Positions 46,074 through 55,190 of a stretch of 64,000 bases of DNA are shown piece by piece. Under the pieces are notes generated by a model, which was given only the letters and a program-made list of their open reading frames with translations, made no database searches and was not told the origin of the DNA. The first letter of the stretch is position 1, and every line of letters begins with the position of its first letter. Origin of the DNA: Bradyrhizobium sp. WBAH42 (lineage in GTDB: Bacteria; Pseudomonadota; Alphaproteobacteria; Rhizobiales; Xanthobacteraceae). The stretch covers positions 7,945,001 through 8,009,000 of the forward strand of contig NZ_CP036533.1 of NCBI RefSeq assembly GCF_024585265.1, in the 5' to 3' direction. A program made the position numbers and the translations under genes.

Positions 46074-47186
46074 CTAGTTGTCCCCACCGGATCCTTGGAT
46101 CGAATTGCTAACAGAAAGCCCCATCAGCTTCGACTGGATGCGAGCTAGCGCGTCACTGAGCCTCGCCGCTTCATTGAAGCGTGTCTCGGAATATGGCGGG
46201 TGCGCGGATGGATCGTGCAAGAGGGCCTCGGCTGTATTCGAGAGCCGGCGAAGGGGCGCCCTCAGCCACTGCGCCGCACAAAAGAGCAGTGCTAGTGTGG
46301 CAATGGCACAAGCACCGAAACTACTCCAGAATGATCGGATGAGATTACGGGTGGACGCAAGCGCCTCGTCGGCACTCTGCCGAACCAGAAGAGACCAACC
46401 GAAGCTTGGAAGGTTCGCGAAGCCGACCGTCGGAACGATCACCGTGAAGTAGTCCCTGCCGTCAGGCCAACGTTCGCGCAGAGACGCAGTCGTGACGCGA
46501 CTAGCCGCAAGTGCGGAGCCGATGTTGAGCGGCTTGTTGATAAGATCCGGCGGACCAAACAGGACGGTTCGATCCCCCGAAAGCAGCAGCACATCGATGC
46601 CGGGTACTTGTAACGAGTCCATGCTTTCTGCGACCCATTTCCAGTCAAGGTGAGCGCCGATGACCCCAGCAACGGAGCCGGCGTGGCGCAACGGCGCTGC
46701 CAGGTCGATAAAGCGATAGGGCTCACGAGGTGCCGGCAACTGGGTGGCCAGTAGTTGAGCGGCATGCACATCGATAGCCGCCGGCGAGACAAGGCCCCGC
46801 CTAAACCAAGGTCGCTGTGCAACGCTTACTCCTTCGAGCATGCCGTCTTTAGCCGCGAGAATGGTCCCTTCGAGATCCGCGACGCCAAGCCAAGTGTAGC
46901 GTCGATCAAGGCGGCTCAAGAAGTCGATGTGTTCTCGCGCATTCTTAAGATCAGTTAGGTCAATGAGCTCAGCGGACCGAGCTACATCCATCCAAACTCC
47001 ATAGAGCCGGCGGGCCAACAGCGCGGAACTCATTTCCCCGCGAATTCTTAACGCGTCGAACAGCAGCTGCTCTCCCCCTTGCTGAAGCAGGGCCGTGTAG
47101 ATCATCGCGGTCACCATGGCCGGCACCAATATGAGCAAGGCGCCTCCACAGAACACCAAGGAGAGTAGGCTCGGTCTTCTCGGCAT
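46074..47186 (-). CDS. Membrane Cache-domain sensor without output domain
   Basis: The 370-residue protein has an N-terminal membrane segment (LVFCGGALLILVPAMVTAMI), a periplasmic double-Cache-type sensor (WLGVADLEGTILAAKDGMLE, QRPWFRRGL, GSVAGVIGAHLDWKWVAESM) and a second membrane segment near residue 300 (FWSSFGACAIATLALLFCAA). It ends in a short HAMP-like tail (LRAPLRRLSNTAEALLHDP). No GGDEF, EAL, kinase or chemotaxis domain follows. It lies 10 bases after the glycosyltransferase gene on the same strand, so it probably tunes that system, perhaps by contact with the synthase or a separate cyclase. This role is inference. Confidence 0.8.
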   Translation of the reverse strand: MPRRPSLLSLVFCGGALLILVPAMVTAMIYTALLQQGGEQLLFDALRIRGEMSSALLARRLYGVWMDVARSAELIDLTDLKNAREHIDFLSRLDRRYTWLGVADLEGTILAAKDGMLEGVSVAQRPWFRRGLVSPAAIDVHAAQLLATQLPAPREPYRFIDLAAPLRHAGSVAGVIGAHLDWKWVAESMDSLQVPGIDVLLLSGDRTVLFGPPDLINKPLNIGSALAASRVTTASLRERWPDGRDYFTVIVPTVGFANLPSFGWSLLVRQSADEALASTRNLIRSFWSSFGACAIATLALLFCAAQWLRAPLRRLSNTAEALLHDPSAHPPYSETRFNEAARLSDALARIQSKLMGLSVSNSIQGSGGDN

Positions 47187-47196
47187 CTCGCGCTCC

Positions 47197-49167
47197 TCAA
47201 CTCGTTAGAGCTCGCCCCAACTCGCAAATCATTTGCAAGATGTTCCCTCGATCGGTCCCTGGCATGGCGGATTCAGTGTGAAGCTTCTTGATAATTTTCG
47301 CCCTTTGCTCGGGAGTTGGAGAGAACTTGATTCGATAGCCGTCACGGGTAGTCGCAGCAACATGCGCGTCTACGCCGCTAATCCCGGGCAGGTCGAGCTG
47401 CCCTGCTGCTCCGGCGGAAAGTCCGGATGGACCGCTGATTCGCGCGCCCCCTCGGCCCAGATTGAGAAGCCATCCGCGATGCTTCTCACCTTGGATCACC
47501 AACGTGATGGGTTCTGGAATCTGGCGCTGAGGTCGATCGTATCGCGGTCGCTCAATGCACACCACGACTGCCACGAAAAGCACCAGAATGTTGTAAACTG
47601 TCCAGAACATCACGACAGTCGTGCCGTCCCCCGCTGTTGCGGACGTATCGAAGACAAAATCGGAGTTCAACGGCACGATCAAGCCGCCGATCGTCAGAGC
47701 GAGCAGGAGTACAAACGGGCGCATCAACGCCCATTGAACTATGACCTTGGTGCGGTCGCCGCCTTTGGCCGTCACCGAGAATTTATGCGATCCGCTGGTC
47801 AGAAGCCCGAGAGCAGCTGCCTGGCTGATGGGCCAGGCCGCGATCAGTTGAGCCGTATCGTTGAGAAGCGGGACAAACAACCCTTTTGAAAGCCAGTTCA
47901 GGGACACAAGAACCATTAGGTAATAAGGTACATAATAGCTGATAATTTCCACCAGCGACGCGTTCACGATGGTGATGCCGAACCACCAGTACAACAGCGG
48001 GCAAATCAGGCTGGCAAGCCTGAAGGGAAAGGTGCTGACCCAGTAGAGCAATGAATCCAGGATCCCGATTCGATGCATCAGACCAAGGCCGCGCATGGCA
48101 AAGGGGCTGTATGAGTTGCGGACGATTTGCATCAAGCCCAGGCACCACCGTCCACGCTGAGTAATATACTCTTTCAGTCCTTCGGGAGCCAAACCTTCAG
48201 TCAACGGCTCGTTTAGGTATACAGTTTGCCAGCCGTTTTCCGCAAGCTTAAGGGTGAGCAGGAAGTCCTCGGTTACGCTTTGTGTTGGAATCCAGCCAAT
48301 CTGCTCGACGGCCTGGACCCGCATTACGGATGATGTCCCACAGCAGATGGCAATCCCCCAAGCGTCCCGCGCTGGCTCGACGTTGTCAAAGAAATGACGT
48401 TGTTCATCCGGATATGCGGTGCTTATTCCAAGGTTATGTTGGATCGGATCAGGATTGAAGAAGTGCTGCGGGGTTTGCACGAGCGCGACGCTTGGCTCGT
48501 GAAATAACGCTAGCGTCCGCTCGATGAAGTCCGCATGGGGAACGAAATCTGCGTCAAGTACAGCGACAAAGATCGGGGGGGCTGGATCGCGGGCGCGCGC
48601 GCGAAGTGCATGGTTAATGTTCCCCGCTTTAGCATGCTCCTTGTCCGAACGTGCGAGATATCCGATTTCGTGCAGCTCGCAAAGTTGCCGTACCCAATTC
48701 CTGGCGCCGTCGTCGAGGATAAAAATCCGAAGCTGTGAATAGCGGATTTGCGTCGCGCCAATGATCGTGCGCTCGAGCACTTCCGACGGCTCGTTGTAAG
48801 TCGTGATAAAAACGTCCACACGCGGCGCTTCTCCAGGCAGCCACCATTCGGAGTACTGGTCTGCTTCTGCCGACCGGTCGTTCACTCGGGACAGTATGAA
48901 AAACGCGATGGTAGAGGAAAGCATCGTCACTGCCTCGAGGGTGGCGAATCCCCAACTGAACAGCGCGTCCGCAGTCCAGTCGAGCGGTGCCAGCGTTTCG
49001 GTGAAGCGCCAAGCCATATAACGCCAAGAAAGTACGGCAGCAGCCCCGAGGAGAAGAGCGCGCCAATAGCACTTCATCGGATTGAGAAATGGAAAGACAG
49101 TAAGGCGAAGCCCAATTATGAAGGCGGCGCCTGCGAAGGCAGCAACGAGCGGCGACAGCTGGAGCAT
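47197..49167 (-). CDS. Family 2 glycosyltransferase with PilZ-like C-terminus (BgsA-like)
   Basis: This 656-residue inner-membrane synthase starts at ATG 49167, overlapping the membrane-fusion stop (TGATG). The GT2 core shows VDVFITTYNEPSEVLERTII, a DDG, VLDADFVP with DAD, SVTEDFLL with TED and EYITQRGRWCLGLMQ with QxxRW. Membrane helices lie on both sides. The C-terminal about 100 residues resemble PilZ (RPRYDRPQR, then LLNLGRGGARI), but the (D/N)xSxxG motif reads NLGRGG with Gly for Ser. It is a diverged paralogue of the gene at 11963-13909. Product probably a linear beta-glucan; c-di-GMP control is likely given the neighbours. Confidence 0.9.
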   Translation of the reverse strand: MLQLSPLVAAFAGAAFIIGLRLTVFPFLNPMKCYWRALLLGAAAVLSWRYMAWRFTETLAPLDWTADALFSWGFATLEAVTMLSSTIAFFILSRVNDRSAEADQYSEWWLPGEAPRVDVFITTYNEPSEVLERTIIGATQIRYSQLRIFILDDGARNWVRQLCELHEIGYLARSDKEHAKAGNINHALRARARDPAPPIFVAVLDADFVPHADFIERTLALFHEPSVALVQTPQHFFNPDPIQHNLGISTAYPDEQRHFFDNVEPARDAWGIAICCGTSSVMRVQAVEQIGWIPTQSVTEDFLLTLKLAENGWQTVYLNEPLTEGLAPEGLKEYITQRGRWCLGLMQIVRNSYSPFAMRGLGLMHRIGILDSLLYWVSTFPFRLASLICPLLYWWFGITIVNASLVEIISYYVPYYLMVLVSLNWLSKGLFVPLLNDTAQLIAAWPISQAAALGLLTSGSHKFSVTAKGGDRTKVIVQWALMRPFVLLLALTIGGLIVPLNSDFVFDTSATAGDGTTVVMFWTVYNILVLFVAVVVCIERPRYDRPQRQIPEPITLVIQGEKHRGWLLNLGRGGARISGPSGLSAGAAGQLDLPGISGVDAHVAATTRDGYRIKFSPTPEQRAKIIKKLHTESAMPGTDRGNILQMICELGRALTS

Positions 49168-50372
49168 CAGAGCCCGTACCGCGTTATAAAGCGGCGGAAC
49201 TGTGCGATTGGGCCAGCTGTGAAGATGACGCGTCCAGTGCGTCCAATCGCGCAATCGAGATCTGCCTCTCCTGCAAGATCTGGAACTGTCACTGTGACGT
49301 CAAAGCGCTGCAGATGTTGAGCGCTTGGGCCCACAGCAAGATTGGTGTAAAGTAAGGCCGCACCGGATCCGCCAAGGCGAGTTATGGTTCCATTGAAAAT
49401 ACGATCATCTCGAAACAACCGAAATTGCACGGCCGTTCCCACCGAGAGACCGTCGTAGAGAGATTCGCTGACGCCGGCGGTGACGATCAGTGTACTGCAG
49501 TCTACGATCTTGACGAGATCCTGGCCGCGCCGCGCGTATTGGCCATCGTCTATTAGTATGTCCCAGACTAGACCAATCACGCTGGCATTAAGGCCAGCGA
49601 AGCTCAAGTTGTTGACACGAAGACGCTCGGCACCGATTTGCCGGTCGAGCTGTACAATACGTGCTTTCACCTGCTCCTTGTCGACATTCAGCTCGGCCAG
49701 CCGTTGCTCGAGCTCTCGGATGCGTTGAGCCGAGGAAGGAGCGTCGTTATAGGACTCCCCGATGAAGATGCCGTCGCGAGCGGACGTAAGTTCCGTCTCT
49801 AAGTATTTCACTCGCTGCTGCGCACTCTCCAGTTCTTGCTGCGCCACGTCGTAAGTGGCGCGAGCCCGATCCAAATTCGCCGCCGTCTGTACACCACGCG
49901 TGCTTAGTTCGTTTGCTCGCCTAAATTCTGCGTCCGCTTGACGAAGGCGTGTGGCCGCAGCGTCTTGAGCTGCTTTCGTTTCGGCAATTCGAGCCTCAAT
50001 CTGCCGAACCCTTCCGCGCTGGTAATCAGTTGATTGAACATCGAAGCGCGACCTGGATGCGGACAAGGCCTCTCGCTGGCCAACGAGACGGTTGAGCTCG
50101 ATCTGCTGGTTTGTGCGATCGCGATCAAGCTCAAGAAGCCTCGCGTTATCGAAGCGTTGGTCGGTGAGTTCTGCTATCAGCGCGCCGGGACTAATGCGCG
50201 CGCCGATGCTCTTCACGGCAAGCGTTACCTTTCCTTCGATCGGGGCGCGAACGATGTAGAGCCGCGCATTGAGTGTAGCATCCGCCGATGTTCCAGCGAA
50301 GTGCTCACCGATAATAATGTACAATCCCACTGCCAACAGGGCCAAGCCGACGATTGCACGTACGAGCCTCAT
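49167..50372 (-). CDS. Membrane-fusion protein (HlyD/EmrA family, BgsB-like)
   Basis: The 401-residue protein has one N-terminal membrane segment (AIVGLALLAVGLYIIIG), a first lipoyl half (VRAPIEGKVTLAVKSIGARI), a long coiled coil (about residues 75-250) containing SYNDAPSSAQR, a second lipoyl half and a C-terminal barrel ending CAIGRTGRVIFTAGP. The coiled-coil motif and CAxGRTGRV ending are shared with the broken paralogue at 10583-11966. It should link the synthase to the periplasm for glucan export. It is the first gene of the operon membrane-fusion, synthase, Cache sensor. Confidence 0.9.
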   Translation of the reverse strand: MRLVRAIVGLALLAVGLYIIIGEHFAGTSADATLNARLYIVRAPIEGKVTLAVKSIGARISPGALIAELTDQRFDNARLLELDRDRTNQQIELNRLVGQREALSASRSRFDVQSTDYQRGRVRQIEARIAETKAAQDAAATRLRQADAEFRRANELSTRGVQTAANLDRARATYDVAQQELESAQQRVKYLETELTSARDGIFIGESYNDAPSSAQRIRELEQRLAELNVDKEQVKARIVQLDRQIGAERLRVNNLSFAGLNASVIGLVWDILIDDGQYARRGQDLVKIVDCSTLIVTAGVSESLYDGLSVGTAVQFRLFRDDRIFNGTITRLGGSGAALLYTNLAVGPSAQHLQRFDVTVTVPDLAGEADLDCAIGRTGRVIFTAGPIAQFRRFITRYGL

Positions 50373-50524
50373 AAGGACATTCCAACTGTTTATAACGGTA
50401 GGTGCGCGGCGTGTTACTGAGCAGCCTACGGTACCAATCGTTTTCGCCTAAGGGGCCCCCGCGGCTTTGGATTGCCAGGTCCAATGCCGCTCGGATGCGA
50501 GCGTTAGCGGCTCAGGCGTCATGA

Positions 50525-50743
50525 TCAGACTAACAGGCTGGTAAAGAATAGCTTCGTGATCTCAGCGGCAAGAGGATCCATATCGTCGGAAGTGAAAACA
50601 GTCATGAACTCTTTCCTGCAGTTCCAGCAGCGCCAGAGATCTTGGACCTCCCGCGCACCCATGCGTTCATGCCACTCGAGGTGAACAAATCCAGAGCCAC
50701 ATTGAGGGCAGTTTATGTGACGTGCTATTGAGACCGACTCCAT
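50525..50743 (-). CDS. Small zinc-ribbon protein
   Basis: ATG 50743 (MESVSIARHINCPQCGSGFV) is preferred over 50776. The 72-residue protein has CPQC and, 30 residues on, CWNC, forming a CxxC...CxxC zinc ribbon, followed by a short hydrophobic tail. No known family. It lies 152 bases upstream of the membrane-fusion gene on the same strand and could be in its transcript. Confidence 0.6.
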   Translation of the reverse strand: MESVSIARHINCPQCGSGFVHLEWHERMGAREVQDLWRCWNCRKEFMTVFTSDDMDPLAAEITKLFFTSLLV

Positions 50744-50776
50744 GTGGCAGCTCGTGTCATTGCACCAAAGGGCCAC

Positions 50777-51510
50777 AGCCGAAGAAGCGTTAGTGTAGCT
50801 GCCGCTTCGTGGGCGGCTGCGGTGGATACACCTCTCTGTTCAAACCCTGTGCCAACTGCGACAAGCTTGATCAACAAGGAATATTGCTTCAAGGAAGTTT
50901 ACCAGACCGACTGCATGTCAGAAATCGGACAGTCTAGTTCATGTTCTAACGTTAGGTCGCAAATCGGGTCGTTTGGTGCTGAGCAATGCCTGGGAGGTTT
51001 GGCTGACCATAAACGGCCTGATCAGGAGGGCTCCCACCTGAAGGGAACCAGCGGATGCCTGAGTTGGATCGTGTGCGTCCGGCGCTCCCCGGAGCAATCA
51101 GGAGCCGCTAGACTAGGAGACCAGAACGGTGAGCTCCGGCGCTTCAGTCGGAGGGGCATCAGGGGATTCAAATGGCGGATCTTCGAGACGATATCCAGAG
51201 TTCGGATGTCTGATCGCCGTTGATTCAGCTCATCGCGTATCTGCACGCCGCTCCAGCCAAGAGGAGTAGTCGAAGATCAGCGCGAGCCCTGTGCGTTGAC
51301 GTTGGAGTGTCAAACGGTGATGCACGGCAGGCCGCCGCCCGTAATCGCGTCATCGATCCATGGTGATCTCTTAAGAGTCTGCGTCCTGGCCAAGTGAATG
51401 GGCCTGCCCTGAGCAACAATGCAGGTGATGCGTCGAAGGTATCGCAGCAAATCTAGCCGCATTATTCTAATCAAGCGCCTCTCGAGCAGGCGTGAATTCA
51501 GCGCGTCGAC
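50777..51510. other. No gene seen, 0.7 kb
   Basis: Overlapping short frames on both strands show no motif. The interval separates the zinc-ribbon gene from the GGDEF-EAL gene. Confidence 0.4.
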
Positions 51511-53133
51511 TCACGCACGTGGGTTTCTTGCTCCGTCTTCAGTAACCGACCCGCGGCTGGCTTCGCGATTGAGCAGCGCGGGAATACTGGTGGCTGGAAC
51601 CGGACCGCTGAACAGGTAGCCTTGTCCTTCTGTGCAACCATTGGACACCAGATAGGCGAGCTGGCGTTCGCATTCGACTCCCTCGGCCGTGGTCATCAAA
51701 CCAAGCCCTTCAGCGAGGCCGATTATAGCACGAACGATCACCCGGCAGTCAGTGCTGTCGTGGAGATGCGACACGAAGCTGCGATCGATCTTGATCTTGT
51801 CAAGACGAAACGAAAGCAGCTGGCTAAGTGTAGCATAACCTGTTCCGAAATCATCGAGCGCGATGCGGACGCCGGCTAGACGAAGTGCGTCAATCACGCT
51901 CTTCGCAGCCCCGCTTCTTTCCACAAACGCGCTCTCTGTAATTTCGATCTCCAGGCGGCGCGGACTAAAGCCGGTTTGCTCAAGGACCGATCTAATGCGC
52001 TCTCCAAGCGCGGAATCCCGCAATTGGACAGGCGAAATGTTGAAGGCAAGCGAAACGGTCTTTGGCCACGCAGTGGCATCAAGACACGCGCGTCGAAAAA
52101 GCTGATCTCCAAGAGCGTTGATGAGGCCGGTTTCTTCTGCAATTGGAATAAACACGTCAGGCGGGATATGCCCAGTTGTCTTGTTCTCCCAACGCGCCAA
52201 CGCCTCGAACCCCACGATGCGATTACTTGCGAGTGAAACCACCGGCTGGTAATGGGGCTCGATAATATTCGTTGCGATAGCGCTCCGAAGCTCACGCTCA
52301 ATATTGATGCGCCGCTCGACATGCATGTCCATGTCCGGTTCAAAAAAGCGAACACGCGACCCGCCGTCGCCTTGCGCGCGATAAAGCGCGCGTTCTGCGC
52401 GCCTGACCAACTCGTGGGGAGTGACGCCATCAAGCGGAGCGATGGCGATGCCAATTCCAAGACTAAGCTCGGCTGCGCCAGTCTCAATCACCAAACTGTC
52501 GGCGGCAGACACCACGACACGGCGCGCCAGATTGGCGAGCTCCTCGAGGGAGCTAATGTTGGGCAGGACGATCCCGAATTCGTCGCCTTCGATCCTCGCC
52601 AGGAGACCGTCCTTGGGCAAGATGTCCGCAAGCCTTGTGGCACACTCGCAGAGTGCCTTGTCTACCGCTGCATGGCCGTGCGTTTCCTTGATTCGCTTCA
52701 AGCCGTCGAGGCCGAGCATCAGAATAGCGACTTGATGCGTGTCGGTGGCGAGGCCAACGCACACATCAAGTGTGTCATCAAACAGGCGGCGGTTTGGAAA
52801 GGCAGTCAATGGATCGTGCCGCGCCGAATCGCGGACTTCTCCTTCTGTGATGGTTTGTGCGTCAGTTCCGCGGGCAAGTTCTCGATAGCGCCGAACACTA
52901 AAGATTGTGAGCCCAATGCTCAGCAAGAATGCAACGAACACGATGAATATAATGTCGTCGAGTATCGGATTCACATAGCGCCGTCCCAGCTGCGCTAAAC
53001 GAGGGCCAAGCCCATAGACATGTGCTAAAAGTGAAGCGAGAACGACGCCGCCGAAGAGAGCAATGAAATCCCTCGTGGCAGAACGGCGCCAATCGAAGTA
53101 CAATACGCGCAATCGTGGAGTTGAAACTCTCAT
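51511..53133 (-). CDS. GGDEF-EAL protein, likely c-di-GMP phosphodiesterase
   Basis: ATG 53133 gives 540 residues. Two membrane helices (FIALFGGVVLASLLAHVYGL and IIFIVFVAFLLSIGLTIF) lead to a GGDEF domain whose signature is degenerate, EGDEF in LLARIEGDEFGIVL, with no RxxD inhibitory site. The EAL domain is complete: FEALARW, FNISPVQLRD, IEITESAFVE, LDDFGTGYATLSQL, KIDRSF and TAEGVE, including the metal ligands and the loop-6 Glu. Hydrolysis of c-di-GMP is thus expected, with the GGDEF part perhaps regulatory. A small upstream frame ends one base before its start. Confidence 0.92.
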   Translation of the reverse strand: MRVSTPRLRVLYFDWRRSATRDFIALFGGVVLASLLAHVYGLGPRLAQLGRRYVNPILDDIIFIVFVAFLLSIGLTIFSVRRYRELARGTDAQTITEGEVRDSARHDPLTAFPNRRLFDDTLDVCVGLATDTHQVAILMLGLDGLKRIKETHGHAAVDKALCECATRLADILPKDGLLARIEGDEFGIVLPNISSLEELANLARRVVVSAADSLVIETGAAELSLGIGIAIAPLDGVTPHELVRRAERALYRAQGDGGSRVRFFEPDMDMHVERRINIERELRSAIATNIIEPHYQPVVSLASNRIVGFEALARWENKTTGHIPPDVFIPIAEETGLINALGDQLFRRACLDATAWPKTVSLAFNISPVQLRDSALGERIRSVLEQTGFSPRRLEIEITESAFVERSGAAKSVIDALRLAGVRIALDDFGTGYATLSQLLSFRLDKIKIDRSFVSHLHDSTDCRVIVRAIIGLAEGLGLMTTAEGVECERQLAYLVSNGCTEGQGYLFSGPVPATSIPALLNREASRGSVTEDGARNPRA

Positions 53134-53134
53134 C

Positions 53135-53610
53135 TCAGTCGAACCGTCGCAACGCACGCTGGCCCAGTGAGGGTCTTGCCCGCAGCATGATTGTTGAGAA
53201 AACCAGATGTTGCGCCGATTGCGGAACTTCAGTAACGGCTTCGCAAGCAGCAATGAGCCATCGGGTCGTGATAAGGTGCTTCCCGGAAAAGTGGTGGTCG
53301 AGCGACCGGCAAGTTCGCGCATCGTTAGTGCGGCCTAAGCAACGAGCTACATCCTGAATATGCCCCTTCAAGACGTTGATCACCCTGGAATCGCCAAGGG
53401 AGGGCGCTAGTTCACGTGCGATAGCAATCAGCGCGACCAGGTGCCTACCAGTCGTGCCTCGTGATCCGGAGCTTCTGCCAAGTGCCTGGCGAGCGGATTG
53501 ATGGTCGCGGCGCGCACCAAGGAGCGGCCGTCTTGGCGGGGTGAGGCGACCGCCAGCTGAACGCTCGATGGAACGGCTGCCACGGACGCCGTTGTAGCAA
53601 GAACCGACAT
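53135..53610 (-). pseudogene. Small hypothetical gene coupled to the GGDEF-EAL gene, frameshifted
   Basis: The frame opens MSVLATTASVAAVPSSVQLA, switches frame near 53430, then continues LIAIARELAPSLGDSRVINV to a stop at 53135. That stop reads TGAGATG with the ATG of the GGDEF-EAL gene, which suggests translational coupling and supports a genuine gene of about 158 residues. No motif is recognised. Confidence 0.45.
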
Positions 53611-53786
53611 AAGAGCTCCCGGCTGCTAGTGGCCGCAGCTTATTGCGGTGAGAACCGGCCTGCAAATGTTGCAATGGATGGACCATGACCGGATAGTTGT
53701 TAGTAGAGTTGCGGCTTTGGCTCGGAGAAGAGCGGACGGGCGTCCGCCCCAGAGCACGGGAGACGGAGTGAACGATGAACGTTATC

Positions 53787-55190
53787 CTAGACGAAAACCA
53801 CACGGTTGCGGCCTTCAAATTTTGCGCGATAGAGTCGCTGGTCGGCGACGTTCAAGAACCCGTCGAGCGTGTCTCCATCGCGCCCGAACTCCGACACTCC
53901 AACACTGATGGTGACGCCGACCGATGGTTCGGCCCCGACATCGAATGCAGTGCGTTCGATGGCCGATCGAAGGCGCTCGGCGACCGCTCTAGCCGCTTCG
54001 AGCGTCGCCCCCGGAAGCAGTACCATGAATTCTTCCCCCCCCACGCGCGCGACAGAGTCGTAAGGCCGGATTGCCTCCAGACACTTTCGCACGAATACGC
54101 GCAGGACCTCGTCGCCGACGCTGTGACCACGTGAGTCGTTTATATCCTTGAAATGGTCGAGATCGAGCGACAGCAGGGACAACGGAGCTCCGGTTCGCCT
54201 GGCCCTTGCGATCTCCGCGCCGATATGCTCGATGAAGTGGCGCCGATTCCCGGCACCGGTTAGTGGATCGGTTGCGGCGAGCCGCTCCAGCCGTTGGTTG
54301 CTCAATTGTACTTGCTGAAGCGCCTTTTGAGTGTCGGCCATCGATTTGGCAAGGCGGGCGGTCATTTCTTCCTGGCTATAGATGGTGGCGAACGATTGCG
54401 TTGTTCGGAACGCCCGGACGACGCCATAGCTGAGCAGAAAAAAACCGCCAGCAAAGATCGCGTGAGCCAGCCACCACATATGATTCCACGGCGTCGCCAA
54501 AATGAATGCGAGCGACGATAGCGCAAACCACGCGACAGAAACGCCGAAAACAAGCATGAGCGGCGAGTGAATCCGTCGCATCAGCAAGACGGCGACGTTC
54601 AGCGCACTGAATAGCAGTGCGCCGCCCTCCATGGACAGGCGGACGACCGGGTGCCCAGCATTGGGTGAATAGGCGATCAGTGCGACAGCTAAGTCCACCG
54701 TAAGGAACAGGCCAATCCACGTCAGCCATGCGCGCGTGTCCGAGCGCTTCTCAAGTCCGTCTGACGGCAGGTTGTAGCTGAGTAGCCCGACGAAGAGCAG
54801 AATCGACATCGCCAGACGCGACGCTGGCCCATAGAGCAGAAACAGCCAAATGTTGCGATGTGCCATGCCGGTGAAGGCGCCGTGCAGCGTATAGATCAGC
54901 ACGAACGCCAGAAAACCAAGGGTCAACCATCGCAACAGAGGCTCGCCTGAAGACCGATAACAACGCCACGTCACATATGTGACGAATAGCCCCTCTAGGG
55001 TGGCGACGGCGATGGCGAATTCGTGGAACAGGTGGTCTTCAAACTTCAGCGCGGGATCTTGCTGGAAATAGAGGTAAGCGATCAACTGAGTGGGCAGTAG
55101 GGCCAAGCCGATGATGAGAAGGCTCGTATACGCTTGTGTGATCAGCCGCAGCGCGCTGGGCGGCTCGTGCAACATAAGATTGGTACTCAT
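53787..55190 (-). CDS. Membrane diguanylate cyclase with inhibitory site
   Basis: The 467-residue protein has seven or eight N-terminal membrane helices (a MASE-type sensor, about residues 15-255), a short coiled coil (DTQKALQQVQLSNQRLERLA) and a C-terminal GGDEF domain. The active site is GGEEF, in VARVGGEEFMVLLP, and R-P-Y-D stands five residues before it, the position of the RxxD inhibitory site. Both features indicate an active, feedback-inhibited cyclase. With the GGDEF-EAL protein and the PilZ-type synthase downstream on the same strand it may form a local c-di-GMP circuit. Confidence 0.93.
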   Translation of the reverse strand: MSTNLMLHEPPSALRLITQAYTSLLIIGLALLPTQLIAYLYFQQDPALKFEDHLFHEFAIAVATLEGLFVTYVTWRCYRSSGEPLLRWLTLGFLAFVLIYTLHGAFTGMAHRNIWLFLLYGPASRLAMSILLFVGLLSYNLPSDGLEKRSDTRAWLTWIGLFLTVDLAVALIAYSPNAGHPVVRLSMEGGALLFSALNVAVLLMRRIHSPLMLVFGVSVAWFALSSLAFILATPWNHMWWLAHAIFAGGFFLLSYGVVRAFRTTQSFATIYSQEEMTARLAKSMADTQKALQQVQLSNQRLERLAATDPLTGAGNRRHFIEHIGAEIARARRTGAPLSLLSLDLDHFKDINDSRGHSVGDEVLRVFVRKCLEAIRPYDSVARVGGEEFMVLLPGATLEAARAVAERLRSAIERTAFDVGAEPSVGVTISVGVSEFGRDGDTLDGFLNVADQRLYRAKFEGRNRVVFV

